A stretch of 9,816 nt of DNA from contig CAYNNP010000246.1 of NCBI GenBank assembly GCA_964398215.1, positions 1 through 9,816 on the forward strand, read 5' to 3'. The notes beneath the pieces were generated by a model. It worked only from the letters and a program-made list of their open reading frames with translations. It did no database searches and was not told the origin of the DNA. The stretch is from CAYNNP01 sp964398215 (GTDB taxonomy: Bacteria; Planctomycetota; Planctomycetia; Pirellulales; Pirellulaceae). A program made the position numbers and the translations under genes. Positions 1 to 6,953 of the stretch are shown here, one piece after another; position 1 is the stretch's first letter, and each line of letters begins with the position of its first letter.

Positions 1-14
1 GGCACGCGGCGTTT

Positions 15-737
15 TCAAATGATTCGCTTGGGCACTGGAAACTCAAGTGTGAATTTCGTACCGCGGCCAATCTCACTTTGGACGCCAATTCGACCGCCGT
101 GGGCTTCGATGATCTTTCGCGCCGTCGGTAGCCCAAGTCCCGAACCGCCTTCCTTCGTTGTGTAAAACGGTTCGAACATGTGCAGCACAGTGTTGTCGTC
201 GACCCCGCGACCGGTGTCGATTAAATCCAGTGCTACACTGCTGCGTGATGTGTATGTGCGAACTACCAATTGCCCACCGGCATCCATCGCCTCGAGTGCG
301 TTTTTTACCAGGTTCATCAAAGCGGCTTGCAGTAGATCGCTGTGGATCTGAATCGCAGGAAGATCCGTGTCCAAGAAACGTTCAATATCAATCTCACTTG
401 CATCAGCCTGAGCCTGGTAGGCACGCAAGACGATTTCGATTTGGTCGTTCAGGCTGCCGGGAACAAGATCCACGTCACGAAGATGCGCGTATCGCAAAAA
501 ATCCCTTAACAGTCCTTGCAGTCGATCACACTGTTGCTGAACGATCTCGACCCGATTGAGTGATCGATGATTGTTAGCGTCATTGGACTCCTCAAGGTCT
601 TCACCTAGCAGGTCGATATTCATTCGAATCACTGCCAACGGATTTTTGATCTCGTGCGCAAGCGACCCTGCTAATTCCGCAAGGTCTTCGTATTGAGTAC
701 GCAGTTGTTCATACTGTGGAGAGTGTTTTTCAGTCAT
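15..737 (-). CDS. Short soluble sensor histidine kinase (NtrB-like HisKA + HATPase_c)
   Basis: This is a two-component histidine kinase that would autophosphorylate on His and pass the phosphate to a response regulator. In the 240-residue form the H-box AHEIKNPL puts the phosphoacceptor at His28. The ATPase domain shows the N-box (N142 to N146, NLVKNA), G1 box (DTGRG, 174-178), F-box (FEPFYTTK, from 188) and G2 box (GSGLGL, 198-203). There is no signal peptide, membrane helix, PAS or HAMP domain; before the H-box is only a short, probably coiled-coil stretch (about residues 8-26). I chose ATG 737 over ATG 842 because the longer form overlaps the upstream gene by about 100 bases and adds a basic stretch unlike the family, and because GAGAAAG lies just before 737. 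The gene starts 7 bases after the reductase stop, so the two are probably co-transcribed. The cognate regulator is not in the window. Family is sure; signal and partner are unknown. Confidence 0.93.
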   Translation of the reverse strand: MTEKHSPQYEQLRTQYEDLAELAGSLAHEIKNPLAVIRMNIDLLGEDLEESNDANNHRSLNRVEIVQQQCDRLQGLLRDFLRYAHLRDVDLVPGSLNDQIEIVLRAYQAQADASEIDIERFLDTDLPAIQIHSDLLQAALMNLVKNALEAMDAGGQLVVRTYTSRSSVALDLIDTGRGVDDNTVLHMFEPFYTTKEGGSGLGLPTARKIIEAHGGRIGVQSEIGRGTKFTLEFPVPKRII

Positions 738-744
738 GACTTTC

Positions 745-1503
745 TCAAGGCCGAAGCGTTTGGCCGCCGTCGATGCCAAGAATTTGCCCGGTTGCCATAC
801 TACTTTGAACCGCAAAAAAGAGTACGGCGTCCGCGATGTCATCGGGCTGAGACGGTTTTGGCAACGGGTAATCCGCGACCATTTTGTCGATGTTCCAATC
901 AGGTATTCCTTCGCGAATCCAGCGACTGTCGATTGGGCCGGGACAGACGGCGTTCACGCGAATCTTGGGAGCCAGCGAACGGGCCAGCGATTTGGTCATC
1001 GTGTTCAACCCTCCCTTCGTTGCGCAGTAACCCACCGAAGAACCCGCACCTGTGATTCCAGCGACTGAACTCACATTCACGATGGAACCACCATCACCGG
1101 CGGCCAGCAATTCTGCAGATGCGCGGGTGACGAAAAAAGGTCCTTTTAGGTTCACAGCCAACATCCGATCCCACATTTGTTCTGTCAGCCCATCCAGGTC
1201 TGAGTGCGGAACAAAATTGGTCGTTGCGGCGTTGTTGACCAAGGCATCCAGTCGGCCAAATTCTGACCGAACCTGTCCCAACATGGATCGAACTGCGGAG
1301 TCATCAGAAACGTCGCACTGAACCAACAAGGCTTCGACACCGATCTGCCGAGCATCCATCAGCGTTTGGTCAGCGTCAGTTTCACTACGCGAATAGTTGA
1401 CCACAACGTTGTAGCCACGTTTCGCAAACTGCAATATGCAAGCCCGGCCTACTCCGGTGGCAGAACCGGTTACCAAAGCAACCGGTCGATCAGAAATACT
1501 CAC
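745..1503 (-). CDS. Short-chain dehydrogenase/reductase, FabG-like (classical SDR)
   Basis: This is a 252-residue cytosolic NAD(P)H-dependent oxidoreductase of the classical SDR family. The Rossmann glycine motif TGSATGVG spans residues 12-19. The catalytic set is present: Asn118 (in VNLKG), Ser146, Tyr159 and Lys163 (YCATK). The later NAVCPGPI motif and the C-terminal GIDGGQTL are typical of FabG-like proteins. Asn36-Tyr37-Ser38-Arg39 after the second strand suggests NADPH preference, which is inferred. The usual NNAG motif reads NNAA at 90-93, a mild variant. The start is GTG; an in-frame TAG just upstream rules out a longer form, and a GAGGA lies about 14 bases upstream, too far to be a normal ribosome site. 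The gene begins 6 bases after the peptidase stop and ends 7 bases before the kinase, so it is probably translated by coupling. Substrate unknown; a role in fatty-acid synthesis should not be assumed. Confidence 0.94.
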   Translation of the reverse strand: MSISDRPVALVTGSATGVGRACILQFAKRGYNVVVNYSRSETDADQTLMDARQIGVEALLVQCDVSDDSAVRSMLGQVRSEFGRLDALVNNAATTNFVPHSDLDGLTEQMWDRMLAVNLKGPFFVTRASAELLAAGDGGSIVNVSSVAGITGAGSSVGYCATKGGLNTMTKSLARSLAPKIRVNAVCPGPIDSRWIREGIPDWNIDKMVADYPLPKPSQPDDIADAVLFFAVQSSMATGQILGIDGGQTLRP

Positions 1504-1509
1504 CGCTGG

Positions 1510-3546
1510 CTACCAAATCCTCACGCGGTCTTCGGGTGCCAGATACAGCTTTGCATCTGGCTTGATCCCGAATGCTTCGTACCACTCGTCCATGTTACGA
1601 ACGATTCCGTTGGCTCGATATTCGCTAGGACTATGTGGATCAACAATCAAACGCCGCAACAATTCCTTTTCCAAATACAGCCGGCGCCATACCTGTGCCC
1701 AGCCCAAAAAGAACCTTTGATCGCCTGACAAGCCATCGATCGTAGCGGCAGGCTTTCCTTCAAGCGAAAGTTTGTAAGCCTTGTATGCGACATTCAATCC
1801 ACCCAAGTCGCCGATGTTCTCACCCAAAGTCAACTTGCCATTAACGAAGTTCTCTTTGACAGGCTCGAACTCGTTGTACTGTCCAACTAAAGCATTTGAT
1901 CGTGTCTCGAACTCTTCACGATCTTTCGTAGTCCACCAATTCCGCAGGTTACCGTTGCCGTCGTACTTGCTGCCTTTGTCGTCAAACCCGTGGCTCAATT
2001 CATGGCCGATCACAGCGCCAATGGCTCCGTAATTCACCGCATCGTCAGCAGCCATATTGAAAAATGGTGGTTGCAGAATCGCAGCAGGGAACACAATCTC
2101 GTTCATCACGGGGTTGTAATATGCGTTGATCGTTTGTGGCGTCATGTGCCACTCTGACCGATCGATTGGCGCCCCCAGTTTGTCCAGTTCGCGGTGATGT
2201 TCGAAGTACGAAGCCGCTAGCATGTTGGTTGCCAAGACATCATCGCTACCGATCTGCAGCTTGGTGTAGTCCTTCCATTTATCCGGGTAGCCGATTTTGG
2301 TTGTGAACTTTCCAAGTTTCTCGAGCGCCTGCTTTTTCGTTCCTTCGCCCATCCAGTCCCGAGTATCGATCCGTCCTGCAAAAGCGCGTTTTAGGTTTTC
2401 GACCAACTCGTTCATTCGTTGCTTTGCAGCTGGCTTGAAGTGCTTGTCAACGTAGATCTGGCCAACTAATTCACCCAAGATACTGCCCGAGACATTCACC
2501 CCACGTTTCCACATGGGCTCTTGCTGTGTAACGCCACTGACGGCAGTGCCATGAAACGCAAAGTGTCGTGTTTCGATTTCTTCTGAAAGCGATCCAGCGT
2601 AACTATTGATGACTCGAAAGGTCAGATAGTCCTTCCAAGTTTGAACGGGCACATCATTGAACATTTTCCCGAACGCACGAACAAAACTAGGTTGGCGGAC
2701 AATGACTTCTTTGACTTCTCCCATGCCGACCGTCTCAGCCATGGCAAACCACGACAAACCACCTGCCATCTCGTCAACTTCGTTCACTGTGTGTTTGTTG
2801 TAAGTCTTCACCGGGTCGCGGTTCTCGGTCTTTGTCCAGTGAACCTTGGCAATTGATTTTTCCAACTCAAAAATCGCTTGAGCAGCTTTTTCAGGGTTCT
2901 CGTGATCCACGAACTTCAGCATGTCCGCGATAAACGTTTTCAATTCTGCACGCAGCGTCTTGTAACGCTCTTCATCTTCCAGGTAGTAGTCTCGATCCGG
3001 TAGCGTCAGTCCACTCTGCGTAAGATAGGCCGCGTACTGATCGCTTTTCTTTGCATCAACACTGATGTAGGGAGCAACAGGAGCTCCGACACCGTAAACA
3101 TTCAAGCTACCAATCGTGGCAGCAACCGATTTGTGCGAGTCAATTTTATTCACATCATTCAGCAGACTCTGAATCGGCTTGATACCAGCAGCGTTCCGGG
3201 CTTCGACATCCAAAACGCTCCCATACAAATCGCCGACTTTCTGAGCAGGAGAGTCTTTTTTCGCTTTTTGGTTGGCGGCGGATTCAATCAACGCTCTGAC
3301 TTGAACTCGCGTCTCGTCATCCAGCACACTGAAGATTCCATAGTTGGATTTGTCTCCAGGAATCTTCGTTTCTTTAAGCCACTTTTCGTTGGCGTACATA
3401 TAAAAGTTGTCGCCAGCTGATACGTCCTTGCTAAACAGGCTTGTATCAATACCGGATACTTTTGGCTCCTGAGCGGAAGCAACCGACACGATTGCGGTCG
3501 CCAAACAACAAAAGACAATCGATCTTATTTTGTTCACAGAAATCAC
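1510..3546 (-). CDS. Secreted M13-family zinc metallopeptidase (neprilysin/PepO type)
   Basis: This 678-residue M13 metalloendopeptidase cleaves peptides and probably acts outside the cytoplasm. The zinc site is HELSH (515-519, catalytic Glu516), with third ligand Glu576 in ENIGD (576-580, Asp580). The substrate-binding NAYYN (474-478) and the neprilysin-like His638 and Arg644 (HSPSEYR) are all present, so it looks catalytically intact. It ends RVRIW, like bacterial members, without the Cys of the eukaryotic CxxW end. The N-terminal M13 domain occupies about residues 35-430. A Sec signal peptide (basic KIR, then a hydrophobic core, then ASA before Gln) covers about the first 25 residues. Both candidate starts are GTG: 3546 (longest) and 3537; the latter has AGAG about 9 bases upstream and gives a tidier signal peptide, so the true start may be 3537. 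It is the first gene of a tight run with the reductase and kinase. Confidence 0.96.
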   Translation of the reverse strand: MISVNKIRSIVFCCLATAIVSVASAQEPKVSGIDTSLFSKDVSAGDNFYMYANEKWLKETKIPGDKSNYGIFSVLDDETRVQVRALIESAANQKAKKDSPAQKVGDLYGSVLDVEARNAAGIKPIQSLLNDVNKIDSHKSVAATIGSLNVYGVGAPVAPYISVDAKKSDQYAAYLTQSGLTLPDRDYYLEDEERYKTLRAELKTFIADMLKFVDHENPEKAAQAIFELEKSIAKVHWTKTENRDPVKTYNKHTVNEVDEMAGGLSWFAMAETVGMGEVKEVIVRQPSFVRAFGKMFNDVPVQTWKDYLTFRVINSYAGSLSEEIETRHFAFHGTAVSGVTQQEPMWKRGVNVSGSILGELVGQIYVDKHFKPAAKQRMNELVENLKRAFAGRIDTRDWMGEGTKKQALEKLGKFTTKIGYPDKWKDYTKLQIGSDDVLATNMLAASYFEHHRELDKLGAPIDRSEWHMTPQTINAYYNPVMNEIVFPAAILQPPFFNMAADDAVNYGAIGAVIGHELSHGFDDKGSKYDGNGNLRNWWTTKDREEFETRSNALVGQYNEFEPVKENFVNGKLTLGENIGDLGGLNVAYKAYKLSLEGKPAATIDGLSGDQRFFLGWAQVWRRLYLEKELLRRLIVDPHSPSEYRANGIVRNMDEWYEAFGIKPDAKLYLAPEDRVRIW

Positions 3547-3647
3547 TCTAATAACGTGGACTGATTAGCTAGCTTGGCCGCGCACATACCACGCCAAACC
3601 ACAATAACTTCGTTCAATCGTCATCGTATCGCCTGCGTGACTCGATG

Positions 3648-3664
3648 CAATGCCCGGCGCATTG
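3648..3664. repeat. Short inverted repeat in the gap before the M13 peptidase gene
   Basis: CAATGC and GCATTG form a perfect 6-base stem around the 5-base loop CCGGC. It lies in the 192-base gap (3547-3738) between the double-propeller gene and the M13 gene. No T-run follows on the minus strand, so it is not a standard intrinsic terminator. It could be a weak hairpin, part of an operator, or chance. I see no gene in the rest of this gap. Confidence 0.25.
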
Positions 3665-3738
3665 GATTCTTGGATGCGTCCCTTTATTATTGACTTCGTA
3701 TTCGAGGTGCGCCCACGGTTGCGTTGATCGAAGTAGGT

Positions 3739-5832
3739 TTACGGCAGTATGGACAGGTCCCAAACCAGCCCGGTCGTGTCCGCGCCTACGGAAACGCAGT
3801 GACGCTGGTCCGGAGAGACCGCTAATGAAAAGACTGTTCCGAAATGTCCTGAGTATTGATGAACGAACTTGCCCGTTGCGACTTCGTAGACGATGACACG
3901 GCCGTCTCCTTCTGCTGTCAGCAGATACTTGTCGTCGGGCGTTAACTTTACATCTCTGACCAAACGATACGCCTGTTTGCGTCCATCGGGTAAACCAAAC
4001 TTGCGAACGACCTTGCCCGTTTGAACGTCCCACAAGATGACCGAGTCTTCGAGATTGGGCGAAGCAAGATCACGACCGTTTTTACTCCAGCCCTTGCGGG
4101 TGCTATGTCCGCCGGAGACAAACTGTTTTCCATCGCTTGTAAAGCAAAGACTCGAAGCACCTCCCTTTTTGATCTTGACCAAACGCTGCAACTCACCGTT
4201 TTCAATATCAAAGAACTCAACATGCGTTGTGGCTGCCATGTTGGTTGAAGTGGAAAATGCAACCGTCTTTCCGTTGGGCGAAATGCATGTTGTTTGTACC
4301 TGCGTGTATTTGTCGTCCACCGTACTAGTGAACTTAGCAAGCTGGCGGGTGGTTGCGCTCCGTTCCCAAACGCAGACGTTTTTTTGATTGATTGATGTGG
4401 CAAATCGTTGGCCATCACCTGAACAGCTAATTCGTGAACTATAGGAATGTGCGGTGCCAGGTGACTGCCACTGGGTTTCGCCAGAATCAAGATCGCGGAG
4501 CTGGATCGCCGCGCTGTCGACGGTCGCCAATAGATCCGATCGCGGAATAAAGACACATGAGACTGCCCACGGTTTTTCGTGTTTGATCTTTCGGAGCTGT
4601 GCACCGGTTGTAGCATTCCAAATCCGTGTCGTTCCATCTCCCCCGGCCGTTGCCACGGTTTTACCATCATGCGAAAAACTGCACCCAAAGGCCCAGTATC
4701 GATGGCTTGCCGGCACGTTTTTTTCCATTCCCTTATCAACGTCCCAAAGCCTAGCGACATTGTCTTGCCCACCTGACGCCAGCGTCTTTCCATCAGGAGA
4801 AAAATCCAACGTTTCGATCCACGATTGATGTCCATCCAATTTGTGAACGATCTTTCCCGATCGAATATCCCAAATCCAAATTCGGTTTTCAGTTCCCGCG
4901 CCAGCCAAGTGCTTGCCATCAGGCGAGAAACACAGTGTGATCAATTCCTTGTAGTCGTTGTTGTCGACGGCGGGAATCTCCATCGCGATTGTCGGTTCGG
5001 TCGAATTGAATCGATAGACTCGTAGCTTGCGGTCCTTCAAGACGGTCGCGAATGACTTTCCATCGTAAGCCACGGCGAGCGCGCGGCCGTTGAACTCCGT
5101 TGGCCGAGGTACCATGATGGTTTGAGCTCCAGCGTCGCCGACGACACCGTAGGCCATCACCTTGATCTCTTCCTCAATCACCGATGTCGCGATCAGTCTA
5201 TTGCCATCGCCGCTAAATTTGAGATCAATGATTGCATCGCGACTTCGCCATTTTCGATCCAGCGGTTCCATGTCTGAAACGTTTGTTTTCGGTTGGAACT
5301 TCCACAATCGGATTTCCTCGAAACCGCGAGACGAGTGAGATACGGTTGCCAGCACACGAGCGTCTGGGGAAAGCACTTTAAAGTAGGTAAGATTGCGTTT
5401 CTTGGGGCCAGGTATCACTCGACGTTCAGGGTCATCCAGAGGTTTCGGCGGATGCGAGGTCGGATCTAACAAGTTCCACAGGACGAAATCGCCAAGGTTC
5501 TTTTCGTTCGGTCCGACTAACATCTGATCGCTAGACAATCGCAGCGTCATCAAACCCTTGATGTTTTCACTGCGCACAAGCTGTCCACTATCGGGGTTCC
5601 AAACGTAGAGCGTGTCATTCGAAGTTGACGTCAGCAAACTTTCATCACGGGAGAATCGTAAGTTATGTACGCTTGATCCATGTCGCAATCGTGATGTTCC
5701 CAGCCGAGCAACCGCGTGTGGCGGCAATGGATCACCATGCAGATCGCGGCTCTGATTCGAGGCGACGTCTTGCGAATGACACGAGTGCGCGAGCAATAAC
5801 CCAATCAGAGCACATCGGCAAAGAGTAAACAT
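3739..5832 (-). CDS. Secreted WD40-repeat protein, probably a double beta-propeller
   Basis: This 697-residue protein consists of a signal peptide followed almost entirely by WD40-like repeats. I count about 14 units, starting near HGSSVHNLRFS and ending at VWDLSILP. The best are in the middle, for example LDFSPDGKTLASGGQDN followed by ARLWDV, with clear SPDGK turns and W-D ends; units 2-5 and 9-12 are divergent. Fourteen units fit two seven-bladed propellers, a scaffold for binding other proteins; no enzymatic motif is visible. The N-terminus (MFTLCRC, a hydrophobic core, then HSCHS before Gln) looks like a signal peptide, so it is probably periplasmic or external; the Cys there does not form a canonical lipobox. 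I chose ATG 5832 over the in-frame GTG at 5844 because that GTG is inside a strong Shine-Dalgarno sequence. It stands between two gaps (134 and 192 bases), so it may be transcribed alone. Binding partner unknown. Confidence 0.93.
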   Translation of the reverse strand: MFTLCRCALIGLLLAHSCHSQDVASNQSRDLHGDPLPPHAVARLGTSRLRHGSSVHNLRFSRDESLLTSTSNDTLYVWNPDSGQLVRSENIKGLMTLRLSSDQMLVGPNEKNLGDFVLWNLLDPTSHPPKPLDDPERRVIPGPKKRNLTYFKVLSPDARVLATVSHSSRGFEEIRLWKFQPKTNVSDMEPLDRKWRSRDAIIDLKFSGDGNRLIATSVIEEEIKVMAYGVVGDAGAQTIMVPRPTEFNGRALAVAYDGKSFATVLKDRKLRVYRFNSTEPTIAMEIPAVDNNDYKELITLCFSPDGKHLAGAGTENRIWIWDIRSGKIVHKLDGHQSWIETLDFSPDGKTLASGGQDNVARLWDVDKGMEKNVPASHRYWAFGCSFSHDGKTVATAGGDGTTRIWNATTGAQLRKIKHEKPWAVSCVFIPRSDLLATVDSAAIQLRDLDSGETQWQSPGTAHSYSSRISCSGDGQRFATSINQKNVCVWERSATTRQLAKFTSTVDDKYTQVQTTCISPNGKTVAFSTSTNMAATTHVEFFDIENGELQRLVKIKKGGASSLCFTSDGKQFVSGGHSTRKGWSKNGRDLASPNLEDSVILWDVQTGKVVRKFGLPDGRKQAYRLVRDVKLTPDDKYLLTAEGDGRVIVYEVATGKFVHQYSGHFGTVFSLAVSPDQRHCVSVGADTTGLVWDLSILP

Positions 5833-5838
5833 GTTTCT

Positions 5839-5847
5839 GATCACCTT
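5839..5847 (-). promoter_or_regulatory. Strong ribosome binding site of the WD40 gene
   Basis: On the minus strand this reads AAGGTGATC, with eight bases (AGGTGATC) matching the usual anti-Shine-Dalgarno complement, followed by a 6-base spacer and ATG at 5832. It decides the start: the upstream in-frame GTG at 5844 lies inside the site. It is much better than any other ribosome site in the window. Confidence 0.8.
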
Positions 5848-5854
5848 GAGGTGT

Positions 5855-5875
5855 ATCGCCGTGGCACATGGCGAT
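5855..5875. repeat. Inverted repeat in the leader of the WD40 gene
   Basis: ATCGCC (5855-5860) and GGCGAT (5870-5875) form a 6-base stem with a 9-base loop, 7 bases upstream of the strong ribosome site. On the plus strand the stem extends by two pairs (one G-U). No T-run is nearby, so it does not look like an intrinsic terminator. It could be a leader hairpin that protects or modulates the transcript, or chance. The rest of the 134-base gap (5833-5966) shows no gene and no clear promoter. Confidence 0.25.
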
Positions 5876-5966
5876 GCAAGCGAAGAATTAGAAACGAAGG
5901 TATGGACGCTGAGGTGTTGGTGTCACAGGTTGGAATTGCGTGCTGGAAGTCTATCCGACCGGCGAA

Positions 5967-6953
5967 TCATTTTTCCAAGCTGCGTTTTTCGGCTGCTTGA
6001 TAGATTTTTGCCAAACGAATCAGCAGCGGTTCAAGCTTTGCGTCATGCTCGGCCTCAGTAACCGTGCCTTTTGACGCGCGCAGTGCTTCAACTTGCTGTT
6101 CGATTTTTCGTCGTTGAGCGATCTCGTCTTCGTTGAGCCGGATCTTGTTGTTGGAAGTCGATAGTCCGAAATCTTTTGCAACGCGACCGTCCAGCGAGGC
6201 ACCGTCTTTCGCCTTTCCAATCGGCCTGACACCTCGAAACATGTTCGCAGGTGTACCCCGGCCATCACCGTTGTCGTCGATCAAAGCATGCTCGCTCTGC
6301 AGCCGTGCTTCTGCTTCGTAGAACTGCCCCACTTCTGCCGACGCCCGCAGAAATGCTTCGTGAATGCTGACTTCATCATCGTGATCAAGATCAGAATCGG
6401 GAGACGCAATCGCTTTTGTGAAATAGCCACCAAAGCGAGAGAAATTGAATTCATTTCCGTTTCGGGTTGCCGTGACCACAACCCGGTTCTTTCCCGAAAG
6501 TTGATTGATGAACGGCGCGCTACAGGATGCACAGTTAACAATTGCGATTGGGCGCTGCACGCCATCAAGCCACTTGGATAATTGCTGAGCCGATATATCG
6601 CGGCCGCGCAGATTGAACTTTGCTTGTTTGCCAGAAAACGTTCCATGGCCGATCATGACAATCCAAAGAGGCGTCGTGCCCTTTTTGTTTTGGGTGATAA
6701 CTTTTTCAAGCTGATCGATATCCTTGGTGTCCGAACTTTCGGTACCGATTAGCGTCAGCGTGACTCCCGTGGTCTTTGCGATTTTTTCCCAGTCACCAAC
6801 CCACGCTTTAAATTGATCTCCAAACTCGGCGTCGCCATCGGCGCCTTTCACCAAGACGACGTGCGCATGGGAATCCGTGTTTTGACCAGAGACCGTAACG
6901 GTTTGGCTGAGAATTAACGCGGCAACCAATGCCAATGATTGAATGATTTTCAT
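5967..6953 (-). CDS. Secreted legumain-like (peptidase C13, clan CD) cysteine peptidase
   Basis: This 328-residue protein has a signal peptide (MKIIQ, a hydrophobic core, cleavage near VSG/Q at 23-24), so it is probably exported. The clan CD dyad is recognisable: His103 in IVMIGHGTF and Cys141 in AIVNCASCSAPF, each after a hydrophobic strand; NC-ASCS aligns with the legumain pattern AC-ESGS. VTATRNGNEFN and RFGGYF (160-178) also fit C13. Residues 188-199 match an EF-hand loop (Asp188, Asp190, Asp192, Ser196, Glu199), and DDNGDGRG at 226-233 is a second acidic loop, so calcium binding is plausible. The C-terminus (about 275-328) is charged and helical, probably coiled coil. ATG 6953 was chosen over 6983 because GGAAAGG lies 6 bases upstream and the signal peptide starts there; this ATG overlaps the TGA of the VWA gene as ATGA. 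Substrate unknown. A caspase-like (C14) assignment is the main alternative within the clan. Confidence 0.87.
   Translation of the reverse strand: MKIIQSLALVAALILSQTVTVSGQNTDSHAHVVLVKGADGDAEFGDQFKAWVGDWEKIAKTTGVTLTLIGTESSDTKDIDQLEKVITQNKKGTTPLWIVMIGHGTFSGKQAKFNLRGRDISAQQLSKWLDGVQRPIAIVNCASCSAPFINQLSGKNRVVVTATRNGNEFNFSRFGGYFTKAIASPDSDLDHDDEVSIHEAFLRASAEVGQFYEAEARLQSEHALIDDNGDGRGTPANMFRGVRPIGKAKDGASLDGRVAKDFGLSTSNNKIRLNEDEIAQRRKIEQQVEALRASKGTVTEAEHDAKLEPLLIRLAKIYQAAEKRSLEK

Noticed and set aside
738..842. N-terminal extension of the histidine kinase to ATG 842
   Set aside because: It overlaps the end of the reductase gene by about 100 bases and reads unlike a kinase N-terminus; ATG 737 has a purine-rich sequence before it and normal spacing.
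3566..3574. Palindrome AGCTAGCT in the gap upstream of the M13 gene
   Set aside because: An isolated 8-base palindrome with no spacing or second copy to mark it as an operator; expected by chance.
3623..3650. Possible sigma-70-type promoter for the M13 gene (minus strand TTGCAT, 16 bases, TACGAT)
   Set aside because: Only 3 of 6 and 4 of 6 positions match consensus, and the -35 overlaps the inverted repeat. Such matches are common by chance.
3614..4033. 139-residue minus-strand frame covering the end of the WD40 gene and part of the 192-base gap
   Set aside because: It is Arg-rich with no recognisable motif, mostly overlaps the real gene in another frame, and has no support as a gene in the gap.
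3948..4919. Long 323-residue open frame on the minus strand in another frame of the WD40 gene
   Set aside because: It lies fully inside the WD40 gene, shows no domain or sensible composition, and the WD40 frame has clear repeats throughout. It is a shadow frame.
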